64,000 nucleotides of DNA from Rahnella ecdela (GCF_019049625.1 NZ_JAFMOY010000129.1:180139-244138), one strand, 5' to 3'; shown: positions 21,960-31,770, counted from the first letter of the stretch. Notes: a model not told the origin generated them from the sequence alone. A program made the numbers and translations.

Positions 21960-23112
21960 GACACTCCCTCTCGATCTCGTTCAACTGGCTCAACATATCA
22001 AGCAATGGGGCCAATCGCTAGGCTTCCAGCAGGTTGGCATCTGCGATACAGACTTATCTGTTGAAGAGCCAAAACTGCAAGACTGGCTTGATAAACAATA
22101 TCATGGCGAGATGGACTGGATGGCGCGCCACGGCATGCTGCGTGCCCGCCCGCATGAATTACTGCCCGGCACGCTGCGGGTGATCAGCGTGCGTATGAAT
22201 TATCTGCCTGCCAAAGCCGCCTTTGCCAAAACCCTGAATAATCCGCAACTGGGTTACGTCAGCCGTTATGCCCTGGGGCGCGACTATCACAAGGTGTTGC
22301 GCCAGCGCCTGAAAAAACTGGGCGACATGATCCAGGCACATTGCACTGAACAGACGGATCAGACTGTCACTTTCCGTCCTTTTGTGGATTCCGCACCGGT
22401 CATGGAACGCCCGCTGGCGGCGAAAGCCGGTCTTGGCTGGGTTGGTAAACACTCACTTATTCTTAACCGTGATTCCGGCTCGTGGTTCTTTCTCGGGGAA
22501 CTGCTGATTGATTTGCCTTTACCCGTCGATCAGCCCCAGGAAGAAAAATGCGGGAAATGCGTGGCGTGCATCACCACTTGTCCGACCGGCGCCATTGTCG
22601 CGCCTTATACCGTTGACGCCCGTCGCTGTATTTCCTACCTGACTATCGAACTCGAAGGCGCGATACCGGAAGAATTCCGCCCGCTGATGGGTAACCGCAT
22701 CTATGGCTGCGATGACTGCCAGCTGATTTGCCCGTGGAACCGTTATTCACAACTGACTGATGAAGAAGATTTTAGTCCGCGTGCCGCGCTGCATGCGCCG
22801 GAACTGATGACTTTGTTTGGCTGGACGGAAGAAAAATTTTTACGCATCACGGAAGGATCGCCGATACGGCGTATCGGACATCTGCGCTGGCTGCGCAATA
22901 TTGCGGTGGCATTGGGCAATGCGCCCTACTCGCCGGAAGTGATGAATTCTCTGCATTCACGTGAAGGGGAAAATGCGCTACTGGATGAACATATCAGCTG
23001 GGCTATCGCTCAACAGGTAGAAAGAAGAAATGAACATCGTGTCGAAGTGCAAACATTACAGCAGAAACGGCTGATTCGCGCGGTGGAAAAAGGTTTGCCA
23101 AGGGATGCATAA
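21958..23112 (+). CDS. queG: Epoxyqueuosine reductase QueG
   Basis: Cobalamin- and iron-sulfur-dependent enzyme that reduces epoxyqueuosine to queuosine in tRNA. 384 residues; two 4Fe-4S clusters supplied by Cys198, 201, 204, 208 and Cys251, 254, 258 plus an intermediate Cys224; the likely proton donor is in FVDSAP (Asp144). C-terminal HEAT-like segment. The start is fixed by alignment with E. coli QueG (MTLPLDLVQLAQ against MSEPLDLNQLAQ), although no good ribosome site precedes it. A possible extended -10 (TGGTAAACT, about 21918-21926) lies inside nnr. Confidence 0.95.
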   Translation: MTLPLDLVQLAQHIKQWGQSLGFQQVGICDTDLSVEEPKLQDWLDKQYHGEMDWMARHGMLRARPHELLPGTLRVISVRMNYLPAKAAFAKTLNNPQLGYVSRYALGRDYHKVLRQRLKKLGDMIQAHCTEQTDQTVTFRPFVDSAPVMERPLAAKAGLGWVGKHSLILNRDSGSWFFLGELLIDLPLPVDQPQEEKCGKCVACITTCPTGAIVAPYTVDARRCISYLTIELEGAIPEEFRPLMGNRIYGCDDCQLICPWNRYSQLTDEEDFSPRAALHAPELMTLFGWTEEKFLRITEGSPIRRIGHLRWLRNIAVALGNAPYSPEVMNSLHSREGENALLDEHISWAIAQQVERRNEHRVEVQTLQQKRLIRAVEKGLPRDA

Positions 23113-23426
23113 CATTTCCCAAAAAACGCTGATCTGCATTGCATAATTTTCTGTGCATAAAAATAAAAATGCTTTGCCAATCAAGTGCAAAAAAAAGAGC
23201 AAGAGATCGTCATAACGTTTCGTTATAAATTCATTACTATTTAAATCAATAAGTTAGATTTTGGCAATATGGCAAGCGCAGAAAACAGACAGTGTAAAAA
23301 AACAACTAAACCTGTGGATAAGTCTGTTTAAAAAAATAATACAAACCGTGTAATGATTGTTTCATTCGCGCACGAAATATGCACCAGAAAGGCATAAAGA
23401 AATGATTTTGTATCGAAGAAGAAAAT
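23113..23426. other. datA: datA-like DnaA-binding region (gene-free, AT-rich)
   Basis: This 314-base gap between queG and the tRNA-Gly cluster has no plausible gene and is markedly AT-rich. It holds two perfect DnaA 9-mers on the minus strand, TTATGCACA (23152-23160) and TTATCCACA (23313-23321), in the same orientation, and between them a perfect IHF consensus, AATCAATAAGTTA (23244-23256). A weaker 7-of-9 box is at 23377-23385 on the plus strand. In E. coli the locus datA, which binds DnaA with IHF help and promotes hydrolysis of DnaA-bound ATP, lies in the same place beside glyVXY and queG. Sites and location are seen; function is inferred. Confidence 0.75.
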
Positions 23427-23502
<76 letters not shown>

Positions 23503-23562
23503 ATTGAAGTGTCTGGCATCTGCTGTACTGTCATTTACAAAAAAGTACAGTCTTTGAAATTT

Positions 23563-23638
<76 letters not shown>

Positions 23639-23697
23639 GTCGCATGGCACTGCATTTTCTACATCTAGAATCTTTAAATCTGTACAACTTAAAAATT

Positions 23698-23773
<76 letters not shown>

Positions 23774-23814
23774 TCTGCGCACTCAACGAAATTCTTCATC
23801 GGTACGGGGTGCGC

Positions 23815-23842
23815 ATTATACGAGAAATCCTTTCTGCCGCAA
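23815..23842 (-). promoter_or_regulatory. Promoter of the tRNA-Gly operon
   Basis: Minus strand: TTGCGG (23837-23842), a 16-base spacer and TATAAT (23815-23820), followed by the GC-rich stretch GCGCACCCC. A GC-rich discriminator after a consensus -10 is the usual mark of a stringently controlled stable-RNA promoter. Confidence 0.85.
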
Positions 23843-23880
23843 GCCCCTGAAAGCAAAAAAATGAATTTTTCGTTCAAGTG

Positions 23881-23935
23881 CTGATTAAACCACCAACCCG
23901 GTGATTTAATCAGCGAAACACGGTGATTTCGTGTT
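23881..23935 (-). terminator. Hairpins after orn
   Basis: 23881-23913 forms CTGATTAAA / TTTAATCAG with an inner CACC / GGTG stem; 23917-23935 forms AACACG / CGTGTT. On the minus strand T-rich sequence follows only after about 20 bases. They probably end orn transcription before the tRNA promoter. Confidence 0.55.
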
Positions 23936-23977
23936 CCGCGGCGTAATAAAAAAGATTTCAGGTATATCCAAGAAAGC

Positions 23978-24523
23978 TTAAAGCTGGATGAAGTGCTCAC
24001 GGTAATACGCCAACTCGGCCACGGATTCACGGATATCATCCAGTGCCTGATGGGTATTCTGCTTCTTAAAGCCGCCCAGCACTTCCGGCTTCCAGCGACG
24101 CGCAAGTTCTTTGAGCGTGCTGACGTCCAGATAGCGATAATGGAAATACGCTTCCAGCTCCGGCATGTACTTAAACAGGAAACGTCTGTCTTGCCCGACG
24201 CTGTTGCCACAAATCGGCGATTTACCTGCCGGAACCCACTCGCGCAGGAACTCGATGGTTTTTTGCTGCGCCGCATTGTCATCAAACGGGCTGGCTTTTA
24301 CACGTTCAACCAGACCGCTGCCGGTGTGCGTGCGCACATTCCAGTCATCCATCAGCGCCAGCTGAGCGTCAGACTGATGTACTGCCATCACCGGCCCTTC
24401 AGCCAGAATGTTCAGATGCGCGTCGGTCACCAGCGTCGCAATCTCGATAATACGGTCACGTTCAGGATCCAGACCGGTCATTTCCAGGTCGATCCAAATT
24501 AAGTTCGAGTCATTTGCAGCCAT
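23978..24523 (-). CDS. orn: Oligoribonuclease
   Basis: DEDDh 3'-5' exonuclease, 181 residues, which degrades the shortest RNA oligomers, including pGpG from cyclic-di-GMP breakdown; essential in E. coli. Exo I motif [10 protein letters not shown] (Asp12, Glu14), the exo II region [11 protein letters not shown], and exo III HQALDDI with the final aspartate. ATG with AGGA ribosome site. Diverges from rsgA across a 126-base gap containing an 18-bp perfect palindrome. Confidence 0.97.
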   Translation of the reverse strand: MAANDSNLIWIDLEMTGLDPERDRIIEIATLVTDAHLNILAEGPVMAVHQSDAQLALMDDWNVRTHTGSGLVERVKASPFDDNAAQQKTIEFLREWVPAGKSPICGNSVGQDRRFLFKYMPELEAYFHYRYLDVSTLKELARRWKPEVLGGFKKQNTHQALDDIRESVAELAYYREHFIQL

Positions 24524-24551
24524 GATGTGTCCTGTTACAAAGTAGAGAGTT

Positions 24552-24569
24552 GACGGAGATCTCCGTCAT
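24552..24569. promoter_or_regulatory. 18-bp perfect palindrome between orn and rsgA
   Basis: TGACGGAGATCTCCGTCA reads the same on both strands without a spacer. It begins 29 bases upstream of the orn start codon, so it is either an operator or a hairpin in the orn leader. No known regulator consensus was recognised. Confidence 0.6.
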
Positions 24570-24649
24570 TCGGGCATTTAATATAAAATAGCTGGTATCA
24601 TAGTCGTTTTGGTCGCACCGAGCGATTAAAGCCAGTCAAGTGAGGCGCA

Positions 24650-25687
24650 GTGACTAAGTCAAAACTGTCTAAAGGGCAACAACGTCGCGTTCAGACTAAC
24701 CATCAGCGTCGTCTGACACAGACCGACAAACGGAAAGAGCTGGACGATTCTCTGCATGGCGAACCGCAGGACGGCGTTGTCATCAGCCGTTTCGGGATGC
24801 ATGCGGACGTTGAAGCGGCCGACGGCAGCCAGCACCGTTGCAATATCCGCCGTACCATCCGTTCTCTGGTCACCGGTGACCGCGTTGTTTGGCGCGCCGG
24901 GGAAAACACCAGTGTGAAAGGTATCGTCGAGGCGGTACACGAACGCACATCCGTTCTGACACGCCCTGATTTCTATGATGGCGTAAAACCCATCGCCGCG
25001 AACATTGACCAGATTGTCATTGTCTCCGCCATTCTTCCGGAACTGTCGCTGAATATTATCGACCGTTATCTGGTTGCGTGCGAAACCGTTGAAGTTGAGC
25101 CGCTGATTGTGCTCAACAAAATTGATCTGCTCGACGACGAAGGTCGTAAATTCGTTCAGGGCATGATGGATATCTATCGCAATATTAATTACCGCGTACT
25201 CGAAGTGTCGAGTCAGACCGGCGAAGGCATGCCGGCGTTTGAAAAAGCGCTGACCGACCGCATCAGTATTTTCGCGGGTCAGTCCGGTGTGGGGAAATCG
25301 AGCCTGCTGAACGCTCTTCTGCCACCGGATGAAAAACAAATTGTGGTGAATGAAGTCTCTGATAACTCAGGTCTGGGTCAGCACACCACCACCGCCGCGC
25401 GTCTGTATCACTTCCAGCATGGCGGTGATGTGATCGATTCTCCGGGCGTGCGTGAATTTGGTCTGTGGCACCTTGCGCCAGAGCAAATCACCCAGGGCTT
25501 TGTCGAATTCCGTCCTTTCCTCGGCTACTGTAAATTCCGTGACTGCAAACACGGCAGTGATCCGGGATGTGCGATCCGCGACGCCGTAGACCGTGGCGAA
25601 ATTGCCGAAGAACGTTTCGACAACTACCACCGTATTTTGGAAAGCATGGAAGACGTAAAAACGCGTAAAAACTTTGACGCGCTTTAA
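24650..25687 (+). CDS. rsgA: Ribosome small-subunit maturation GTPase RsgA
   Basis: Circularly permuted GTPase of 345 residues acting in late 30S assembly. N-terminal basic tail and OB fold (about 36-105), then the permuted G domain: NKID 156-159 before the P-loop GQSGVGKSS 210-218 and DSPG 263-266; the C-terminal zinc knuckle has Cys294, Cys299, His301 and Cys307. The start is GTG at 24650 with TGAGG upstream, matching the E. coli N-terminus ([10 protein letters not shown]). Confidence 0.96.
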   Translation: MTKSKLSKGQQRRVQTNHQRRLTQTDKRKELDDSLHGEPQDGVVISRFGMHADVEAADGSQHRCNIRRTIRSLVTGDRVVWRAGENTSVKGIVEAVHERTSVLTRPDFYDGVKPIAANIDQIVIVSAILPELSLNIIDRYLVACETVEVEPLIVLNKIDLLDDEGRKFVQGMMDIYRNINYRVLEVSSQTGEGMPAFEKALTDRISIFAGQSGVGKSSLLNALLPPDEKQIVVNEVSDNSGLGQHTTTAARLYHFQHGGDVIDSPGVREFGLWHLAPEQITQGFVEFRPFLGYCKFRDCKHGSDPGCAIRDAVDRGEIAEERFDNYHRILESMEDVKTRKNFDAL

Positions 25688-25701
25688 TGCTAATTAATTG
25701 A

Positions 25702-25760
25702 ATTAACATGTTAATGGCAAACGGGTGAAGTTAACGGAAGTTGAACCGTTGATTTCACCC
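25702..25760. repeat. Palindrome and stem-loop after rsgA
   Basis: 25702-25715 is a perfect 14-bp palindrome, ATTAACATGTTAAT. 25723-25760 is a stem-loop with GGGTGAA / TTCACCC outside and AACGG / CCGTT inside, separated by 3-base internal loops; it overlaps the predicted psd -35. It lacks a T tract, so it is a weak terminator at best. Confidence 0.55.
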
Positions 25761-25769
25761 CGTTACAAT
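25741..25769 (+). promoter_or_regulatory. Predicted sigma-70 promoter of psd
   Basis: TTGAAC (25741-25746), 17-base spacer, TACAAT (25764-25769), 100 bases before the psd start. The -35 lies inside the preceding stem-loop. Confidence 0.55.
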
Positions 25770-25869
25770 CCTCCGCCATACAACACTGCGTGACCCTGAA
25801 CAAGATTCAGGGTTTCCTGCAAAATGGCCGGTAACACCGGTCATTCATTCCATCCAAGAGGTTCTCCCC

Positions 25870-26901
25870 GTGCTGGACAGTATCAAAATCAAACTGCAAC
25901 ACTTACTTCCTAAACAAGGACTGACCCGTCTTGCAGGCTGGGGCGCAGATAAACGCGCAGCCACGCTGACCCACTGGGTAATCAAAGCGTTTGCGCGTTT
26001 TTATAACGTGGACATGAAAGAAGCACAAAATCCGGATCTGAAATCTTACGCGACATTCAACGAATTCTTCGTTCGTCCGCTGCGTGATGGCGCACGTCCG
26101 GTAGTCAGCGGCTTAGACATGCTTTGCCTGCCAGCCGACGGTGCAGTCAGCCAGTTAGGCGCAATTACCGATGGCAAACTCTTCCAGGCGAAAGGCCATT
26201 TCTACAGTTTAGAAGCGCTGCTGGCGGGTAACTATCTGCTGGCTGAGCAGTTCAAAGACGGCCAGTTCGCCACCATTTATCTGGCACCGCGCGATTATCA
26301 CCGCGTGCATATGCCGTGCGACGGCGTGCTGTGCGAAATGATTTATGTGCCGGGCGATTTGTTCTCTGTAAATCCGCTGACCGCTGCCAACGTGCCAAAT
26401 CTGTTCGCCCGTAACGAGCGGGTCATCTGCGTCTTTGATACTGAATTTGGGCCGATGGTGCAGATTCTGGTCGGGGCAACGATTGTCGGCAGTATCGAAA
26501 CCGTCTGGGCAGGCTGTGTCACGCCACCGCGTGAAGGCATCATCAAGCGCTGGACCTATCCGGCTGCAGGCTTAGAAGGTGCCATCGCACTGGAAAAAGG
26601 TCAGGAAATGGGCCGCTTCAAGCTGGGTTCTACAGTGATCAACCTGTTTGCCGCCAACCAGACCCGTTTCATGCCAAATCTGAAAAACGGCACCGTCACC
26701 CGCATGGGCGAACCATTCGCCGAAGCTCTGCGCACCCCCGCAACTGCAACGGTAGAACCGGTAGTTGTTGAGCCGGTGGTCATAGAACCAGTAGTTGCAG
26801 AACCAGCAGTCGGGGAACCTGTGGCCGCAGAAGCGCCTGTCACAAAAGAAACACCGGCTGGTGTGGCGACAGCTGAACCACAAGCGCCTAAAGACTACTA
26901 A
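25870..26901 (+). CDS. psd: Phosphatidylserine decarboxylase proenzyme
   Basis: Inner-membrane-associated enzyme converting phosphatidylserine to phosphatidylethanolamine. 343 residues. The self-cleavage motif LGST is at 252-255; cleavage between Gly253 and Ser254 makes the small alpha chain with its pyruvoyl group, exactly the E. coli numbering. Other conserved motifs are [14 protein letters not shown] and [10 protein letters not shown]. Start GTG at 25870. After the catalytic core the alpha chain has a Pro/Val/Glu-rich tail (about 295-340) encoded by 15-base repeats. Upstream of mscM, 47 bases apart, same operon as in E. coli. Confidence 0.96.
   Translation: MLDSIKIKLQHLLPKQGLTRLAGWGADKRAATLTHWVIKAFARFYNVDMKEAQNPDLKSYATFNEFFVRPLRDGARPVVSGLDMLCLPADGAVSQLGAITDGKLFQAKGHFYSLEALLAGNYLLAEQFKDGQFATIYLAPRDYHRVHMPCDGVLCEMIYVPGDLFSVNPLTAANVPNLFARNERVICVFDTEFGPMVQILVGATIVGSIETVWAGCVTPPREGIIKRWTYPAAGLEGAIALEKGQEMGRFKLGSTVINLFAANQTRFMPNLKNGTVTRMGEPFAEALRTPATATVEPVVVEPVVIEPVVAEPAVGEPVAAEAPVTKETPAGVATAEPQAPKDY
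26752..26841 (+). repeat. Six 15-base coding repeats at the 3' end of psd
   Basis: Units of 15 bases begin at 26752, 26767, 26782, 26797, 26812 and 26827. Each encodes a variant of Val-Glu-Pro-Val-Val ([30 protein letters not shown]). The units diverge towards the 3' end. Confidence 0.85.
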
Positions 26902-26948
26902 GTTCAGACTGAACTGACATAAAGAACTGAAAAAAAGGATGTGACCGA

Positions 26949-29900
26949 GTGCGCCTGATCCCCGCCTTGCTGATGAGTGTATTGCTGTCCCTGCCATTGA
27001 TGGCGGGTGCAGCGCCAACTGAAGATCAGCTCAAACAGGAACTGAAACAGGCGGAAGCCAACAAAGAAATGGCCAATCAGACGCAGGTAGTTGAGGCGCT
27101 GCAAAGCGCACTCAACTGGCTGAATGAAGCCAGTGTTTCAGCCGGTCGCACCGAACAGTACCAAAGAGTCATTGATGACTTTCCAAAACTGACGCAGGCC
27201 CTGCGTCTGGAATTACAAAATCAGCCGGATAAACCGCCAGCGGTTGATGACAGCATTCCCACCGCTCAGCTCGAGCAGCAAATTCTGCAGGTCAGCAGCC
27301 AGCAGCTGGAAGAAACCCGTCAGTTACGCCAGGAGCAGGACCGTTCCCGCGATATCAGCGATTCTCTCAGCCTGATCCCGCAGCAACAGTCTGAAGCCCG
27401 TAATGCGCTCGGTGACATTGAGCAGCGGATGCAGGCGGCTGCGACGGCTGCGACGTCATCCCCTCTCGCACAGGCGCAACTCAGTGCGCTGCAGGCTGAA
27501 TCTGCCGCGCGAAAAGCCAAAGTCGATGAGCTCGAGCTGGCTCAGCTTTCTGCCAATAACCGGCAGGAACTGTCGCGGATGCGCACCGATCTCTACAAAA
27601 AGCGCGCCGATTATCTGGATCAACAATTACAGGCTTTACGCAATACGCTCAATAATCAGCGCCAGCGTGAAGCCGAACAGGCGCTTGAAAAAACCGAGCT
27701 GCTGGCCGAGCAAAGTGGCGAACTGCCGCATTCTATCAGCCAGCAGTTACAGTCCAACCGCGAGTTGTCACTGGCACTGAATCAACAGGCGCAGCGGATG
27801 GATCTGATTTCCTCCCAGCAGCGTCAGGCTGCCGCTCAGACTCAGCAAGTACGTCAGGCGATTAATACCATTCGCGAACAGGCGCAGTGGCTGGGCGCGT
27901 CTAATCTTCTGGGAGAAACGCTGCGGGCGCAGGTAGCACGTCTGCCGGATATGCCGAAACCGCAACAGCTTGACCGCGATATGGGCCAGCTGCGCGTTCA
28001 GCGTCTGCATTATGAAGATCTCCTCGATAAGCAGCCGATTTACCGTCAGGCAAGGCAGGACGACGGTAAACCGCTGACCGCGGCACAGCAGAAAATTCTC
28101 GATGCCCAGTTGCGGACTCAGCGTGATTTGCTCAATTCCCTGCTCTCGGGCTGCGATACACAAATTCTTGAACTGACCAAGCTGAAAGTGGCCAACAGCC
28201 AGCTGGTCGAAGCGTTGAATGACGTACATGAAGCCGCGCACCGCTATCTGTTCTGGGTGGCGGACGTCAGCGCTATCGGGATTTCTTATCCGGTGCAGGT
28301 GGCACATGATCTGAAACGTCTGGTCTCGCTCGATTCACTGACCCAGCTTGGTGGCGCTTCCATGATGATGGTCACCAGTAAAGAAACGCTGCTGCCGCTG
28401 TTCGGTGCGCTGATTCTGGTGATTATCAGCATCAGTTCCCGCAAGCACTATTACGCATTCCTGGCGCGCGCCAGCAGCAAGGTCGGCAAAGTCACGCAGG
28501 ATCATTTCTCGCTGACGATGCGCACCGTATTCTGGTCGATTCTGGTGGCAATGCCGCTGCCGGTGTTGTGGGCCGCGCTTGGCTTCGGCCTGCAAAGTGC
28601 CTGGCCGTATCCGATTGCGGTAGCGATTGGTGATGGCGTGACTGCCACGTTGCCCATTCTGTGGGCGTTTATGGTCAGCGCCGCGCTGGCACATCCTCAG
28701 GGATTATTTGTGGCACACTTCGGCTGGCCCCAGCGAGCCGTTTCACGCGCACTGCGCTATTACGCGTTGTCCATCTGGGTAATGGTGCCGCTGATTATGG
28801 CGCTGATTACCTTCGATAATCTGAATGACCGCGAATTCTCCAACACGCTCGGGCGGTTATGCTTCGTCATTCTGTGTCTGGTGGTGGCGCTGGTGACTCA
28901 CAGCCTGAAACGTGCCGGTATTCCGCTGTATCACGATAAAAAGGGCAACAGCGAAAACGTCATCAACAATACGCTGTGGTGGATGCTGCTGGGCGCGCCG
29001 ATTGTCGCTGCACTGGCCTCGCTGCTGGGCTATCTGGCGACGTCACAGGCGCTGCTGGCGCGTCTGGAAACCTCAGTCGCCATTTGGTTCGTCCTGCTGG
29101 TGATTTATCACATTATCCGCCGCTGGATGCTGATTCAGCGCCGCCGTATCGCATTTGAGCGCGCCAAACAGCGCCGTGCAGAAATGCTGAATCAGCGCGC
29201 CCGTGGCGAGGAAGATGCGAATCATATCAGCACCAGTAATGAAGGCACGGTTGAAGTAGAAGAACCGGTGGTCGATCTGGATGCGATCTCCGCGCAATCG
29301 CTGCGCCTCGTTCGTTCACTGCTGACGCTGATCGCGCTGATCTCGGTGATCTTCCTGTGGTCTGAGATCCACTCAGCCTTCTCGTTCCTGGAAAATATTC
29401 ATCTGTGGCAGGTTTCCTCCACCGTGCAGGGCGTGGAAAGCATGCAGCCGATCACGCTGGGATCTGTGCTGATCGCCATTCTGGTGCTGATTATCACCAC
29501 GCAGCTGGTACGTAATCTGCCCGCGTTGCTGGAACTGGCCTTGCTGCAACATCTGGATCTGACGCCGGGCACCGGTTATGCCGTGCTGACCGTAACCAAA
29601 TACGTGTTGCTGCTGATTGGTGGACTGACCGGCTTCTCGCTGATCGGCATCGAATGGGCAAAACTGCAATGGCTGGTCGCCGCGCTCGGTGTCGGTCTCG
29701 GCTTTGGTTTGCAGGAGATCTTCGCCAACTTTATTTCCGGCCTGATCATCTTGTTTGAAAAACCGATCCGTATCGGCGATACCGTGACGATCCGCAATCT
29801 GACCGGCAGCATCACTAAGATCAACACCCGTGCCACCACGATTGCCGACTGGGACCGCAAAGAGATTATCGTGCCGAACAAGGCCTTTATCACCGAACAG

Positions 29901-30317
29901 TTCATCAACTGGTCTCTGTCTGATTCGGTAACCCGTGTGGTACTGACCGTTCCTGCTCCGTCGGAAGCCAACACGGAAGAAGTGACGGAAATTCTGCTCA
30001 ATGCGGCGCACCGCTGCTCGCTGGTGCTGGATATGCCTGCGCCGGAAGCTTATCTGGTCGATCTGCAGCAGGGGATCCAGATTTTCGAACTGCGCATGCA
30101 TGCCGCTGAAATGGCACACCGTATGCCGCTTCGCCACGAAATCCATCAGCTGATCCTGGCCGGATTCCGTGAGCACGGCATTACCCTGCCGTTCCCGCCA
30201 TTCCAGGTGCGGATGGAAACGCTGCATCGTGCGCAAAATGGTAATAACGCGACCTTTACCAGCAGTAGCGGCAGTGGCCGCAGCGGGAACAGTTCGCGCT
30301 CACCGGGCGATTTATAG
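26949..30317 (+). CDS. mscM: Miniconductance mechanosensitive channel MscM
   Basis: Very large MscS-family channel, 1122 residues, opening under membrane tension to release solutes. Signal peptide (cleavage near AGA-APT, about 21), a long periplasmic coiled-coil region rich in Gln/Leu/Arg to about 470, multiple transmembrane helices about 485-900, and the C-terminal MscS core with the pore helix and beta domain (GLGFGLQEIFANFISGLIIL, then EKPIRIGDTVTI and IIVPNKAFITEQFINWS). Start GTG at 26949 with AAGGA upstream. The short C-terminal tail is Ser/Gly/Asn-rich. Aligns with E. coli MscM (YjeP) throughout. Confidence 0.96.
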   Translation: MRLIPALLMSVLLSLPLMAGAAPTEDQLKQELKQAEANKEMANQTQVVEALQSALNWLNEASVSAGRTEQYQRVIDDFPKLTQALRLELQNQPDKPPAVDDSIPTAQLEQQILQVSSQQLEETRQLRQEQDRSRDISDSLSLIPQQQSEARNALGDIEQRMQAAATAATSSPLAQAQLSALQAESAARKAKVDELELAQLSANNRQELSRMRTDLYKKRADYLDQQLQALRNTLNNQRQREAEQALEKTELLAEQSGELPHSISQQLQSNRELSLALNQQAQRMDLISSQQRQAAAQTQQVRQAINTIREQAQWLGASNLLGETLRAQVARLPDMPKPQQLDRDMGQLRVQRLHYEDLLDKQPIYRQARQDDGKPLTAAQQKILDAQLRTQRDLLNSLLSGCDTQILELTKLKVANSQLVEALNDVHEAAHRYLFWVADVSAIGISYPVQVAHDLKRLVSLDSLTQLGGASMMMVTSKETLLPLFGALILVIISISSRKHYYAFLARASSKVGKVTQDHFSLTMRTVFWSILVAMPLPVLWAALGFGLQSAWPYPIAVAIGDGVTATLPILWAFMVSAALAHPQGLFVAHFGWPQRAVSRALRYYALSIWVMVPLIMALITFDNLNDREFSNTLGRLCFVILCLVVALVTHSLKRAGIPLYHDKKGNSENVINNTLWWMLLGAPIVAALASLLGYLATSQALLARLETSVAIWFVLLVIYHIIRRWMLIQRRRIAFERAKQRRAEMLNQRARGEEDANHISTSNEGTVEVEEPVVDLDAISAQSLRLVRSLLTLIALISVIFLWSEIHSAFSFLENIHLWQVSSTVQGVESMQPITLGSVLIAILVLIITTQLVRNLPALLELALLQHLDLTPGTGYAVLTVTKYVLLLIGGLTGFSLIGIEWAKLQWLVAALGVGLGFGLQEIFANFISGLIILFEKPIRIGDTVTIRNLTGSITKINTRATTIADWDRKEIIVPNKAFITEQFINWSLSDSVTRVVLTVPAPSEANTEEVTEILLNAAHRCSLVLDMPAPEAYLVDLQQGIQIFELRMHAAEMAHRMPLRHEIHQLILAGFREHGITLPFPPFQVRMETLHRAQNGNNATFTSSSGSGRSGNSSRSPGDL

Positions 30318-30358
30318 CAGTCGATTTATAGCGCTTAAGTAAGCAGTTAAAGAACAGC

Positions 30359-30387
30359 AAAAAGGGCAGATTTCTCTGCCCTTTTTT
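30359..30387. terminator. Bidirectional terminator between mscM and the deaminase gene
   Basis: Stem AAGGGCAGA / TCTGCCCTT with a 4-base loop, A-run before and T-run after, so it can serve both convergent genes. Confidence 0.85.
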
Positions 30388-30411
30388 ACGCCACAATTTT
30401 ACGTGCCGGAA

Positions 30412-31770
30412 TTAAATATCTGCGATCAGCGCCGCTGCCGCTTTACGGTGATGTGATATCAGCGATTTGATATCCATGCCGACGATTTGGCCGTCGATCA
30501 CCCGCCATATACCGCCAACCATTACCCGGTCGGCTTTTTCCGCACCACACAATAACAGTGCGGCAATCGGATCATGACTGCCGCTGAAACGTAATTCATC
30601 GAGTTTAAACAGCGCCAGATCGGCCTGTTTACCTACTGCAATCTGACCAATATCATCGCGTCCGATAAGTGTTGCCGAGCCGCGCGTCGCCCAGCCCAGC
30701 ACTCTTTCCGGCGTGACGTATTCTGCCCCGTATTTCAGACGTTGCAGATACAAGGCCTGTCGCGCTTCATACATCAGATTCGAGGCATCGTTCGACGCCG
30801 AACCGTCCACGCCCAGACCGATTGGCACGCCTGCGGCTTCCAGATCCCGTGTGGGACACATGCCGGAAGCCAGCCGCATATTCGACACCGGACAATGGCA
30901 GATACCGGTTCCCGCTGCGCCCAGACGCCGGATTTCGTCGTCGTTAAAATGAATGCCGTGCGCCAACCACGTCCGGTCACTCAGCCAGCCGACGCTTTCC
31001 AGATAATCGACGGTGCGCAGGCCAAACATTTTCAGGCAAAACTGTTCTTCATCCAGCGTTTCCGCCAGATGCGTATGCAGCCGGACGTCTTCCCGCTGCG
31101 CCAGCATCGCACTCTCACGCATAATCTCTGTTGTGACAGAAAACGGTGAACACGGCGCCAGCGCAATCTGCATCCATGCGCCCTCACCGCGCTGGTGATA
31201 GCGGTCAATCAGACGCTGGCTGTCCTGTAAAATCACCTCGCCCGATTGCACCGTTTGTTCCGGTGGCAGACCGCCCTGTTCCTCGCCGAGACTCATCGAG
31301 CCGCGGGTCAGCAAAGCGCGCATGCCCAGTTCACGCACGACATCAACCTGCACGTCGATGGCTTCTTCCATGCCCTGTGGGAAAAGATAGTGGTGATCGG
31401 TGGTAGTCGTGCAACCGGAAAGCAGCAACTCAGCCATTGCGACGCGGCTGGCCAGTCTCAGCGCATCTGGCCCTAAACGCGCCCAAACGGGATAGAGCTT
31501 TTTCAGCCACGGAAATAACGGCACGTTGACCACGGGCGCCCAGGCGCGGGTCAGTGTCTGATAAAAATGGTGATGGGTGTTAATCAGCCCCGGCAGCAGA
31601 ACAGATTCTGAGGCATCAAAGATATGATCCACCGGTTGTGAAGGCTGCTGACCGGCGGCCAGCAACTCAGTAATTTTCTGCCCTTCGATGACGATGCCGC
31701 CGCGGGCATCGAGTTCATTAGCGGTAAAAACGGCCAGCGGATTCTTGATCCACGTGCGTTGCTCTGACAT
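30412..31770 (-). CDS. 8-oxoguanine deaminase-like amidohydrolase
   Basis: Zinc-dependent amidohydrolase of the TrzN/AtzB-like branch, 452 residues, whose closest named type is 8-oxoguanine deaminase (8-oxoguanine to urate); guanine or other purine deaminase activity is possible. Metal motifs: NTHHHFYQ (His66 and His68), LHTHLAET, the HGIHF histidine and Asp in GVDGSASND. ATG 31770 has AAGGAAG upstream; the frame is open to 31851. Faces the same way as, and lies 92 bases after, a purine-type permease, suggesting purine salvage or catabolism. Absent from this place in E. coli, so it is an accessory insertion between mscM and epmA. Confidence 0.8.
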   Translation of the reverse strand: MSEQRTWIKNPLAVFTANELDARGGIVIEGQKITELLAAGQQPSQPVDHIFDASESVLLPGLINTHHHFYQTLTRAWAPVVNVPLFPWLKKLYPVWARLGPDALRLASRVAMAELLLSGCTTTTDHHYLFPQGMEEAIDVQVDVVRELGMRALLTRGSMSLGEEQGGLPPEQTVQSGEVILQDSQRLIDRYHQRGEGAWMQIALAPCSPFSVTTEIMRESAMLAQREDVRLHTHLAETLDEEQFCLKMFGLRTVDYLESVGWLSDRTWLAHGIHFNDDEIRRLGAAGTGICHCPVSNMRLASGMCPTRDLEAAGVPIGLGVDGSASNDASNLMYEARQALYLQRLKYGAEYVTPERVLGWATRGSATLIGRDDIGQIAVGKQADLALFKLDELRFSGSHDPIAALLLCGAEKADRVMVGGIWRVIDGQIVGMDIKSLISHHRKAAAALIADI

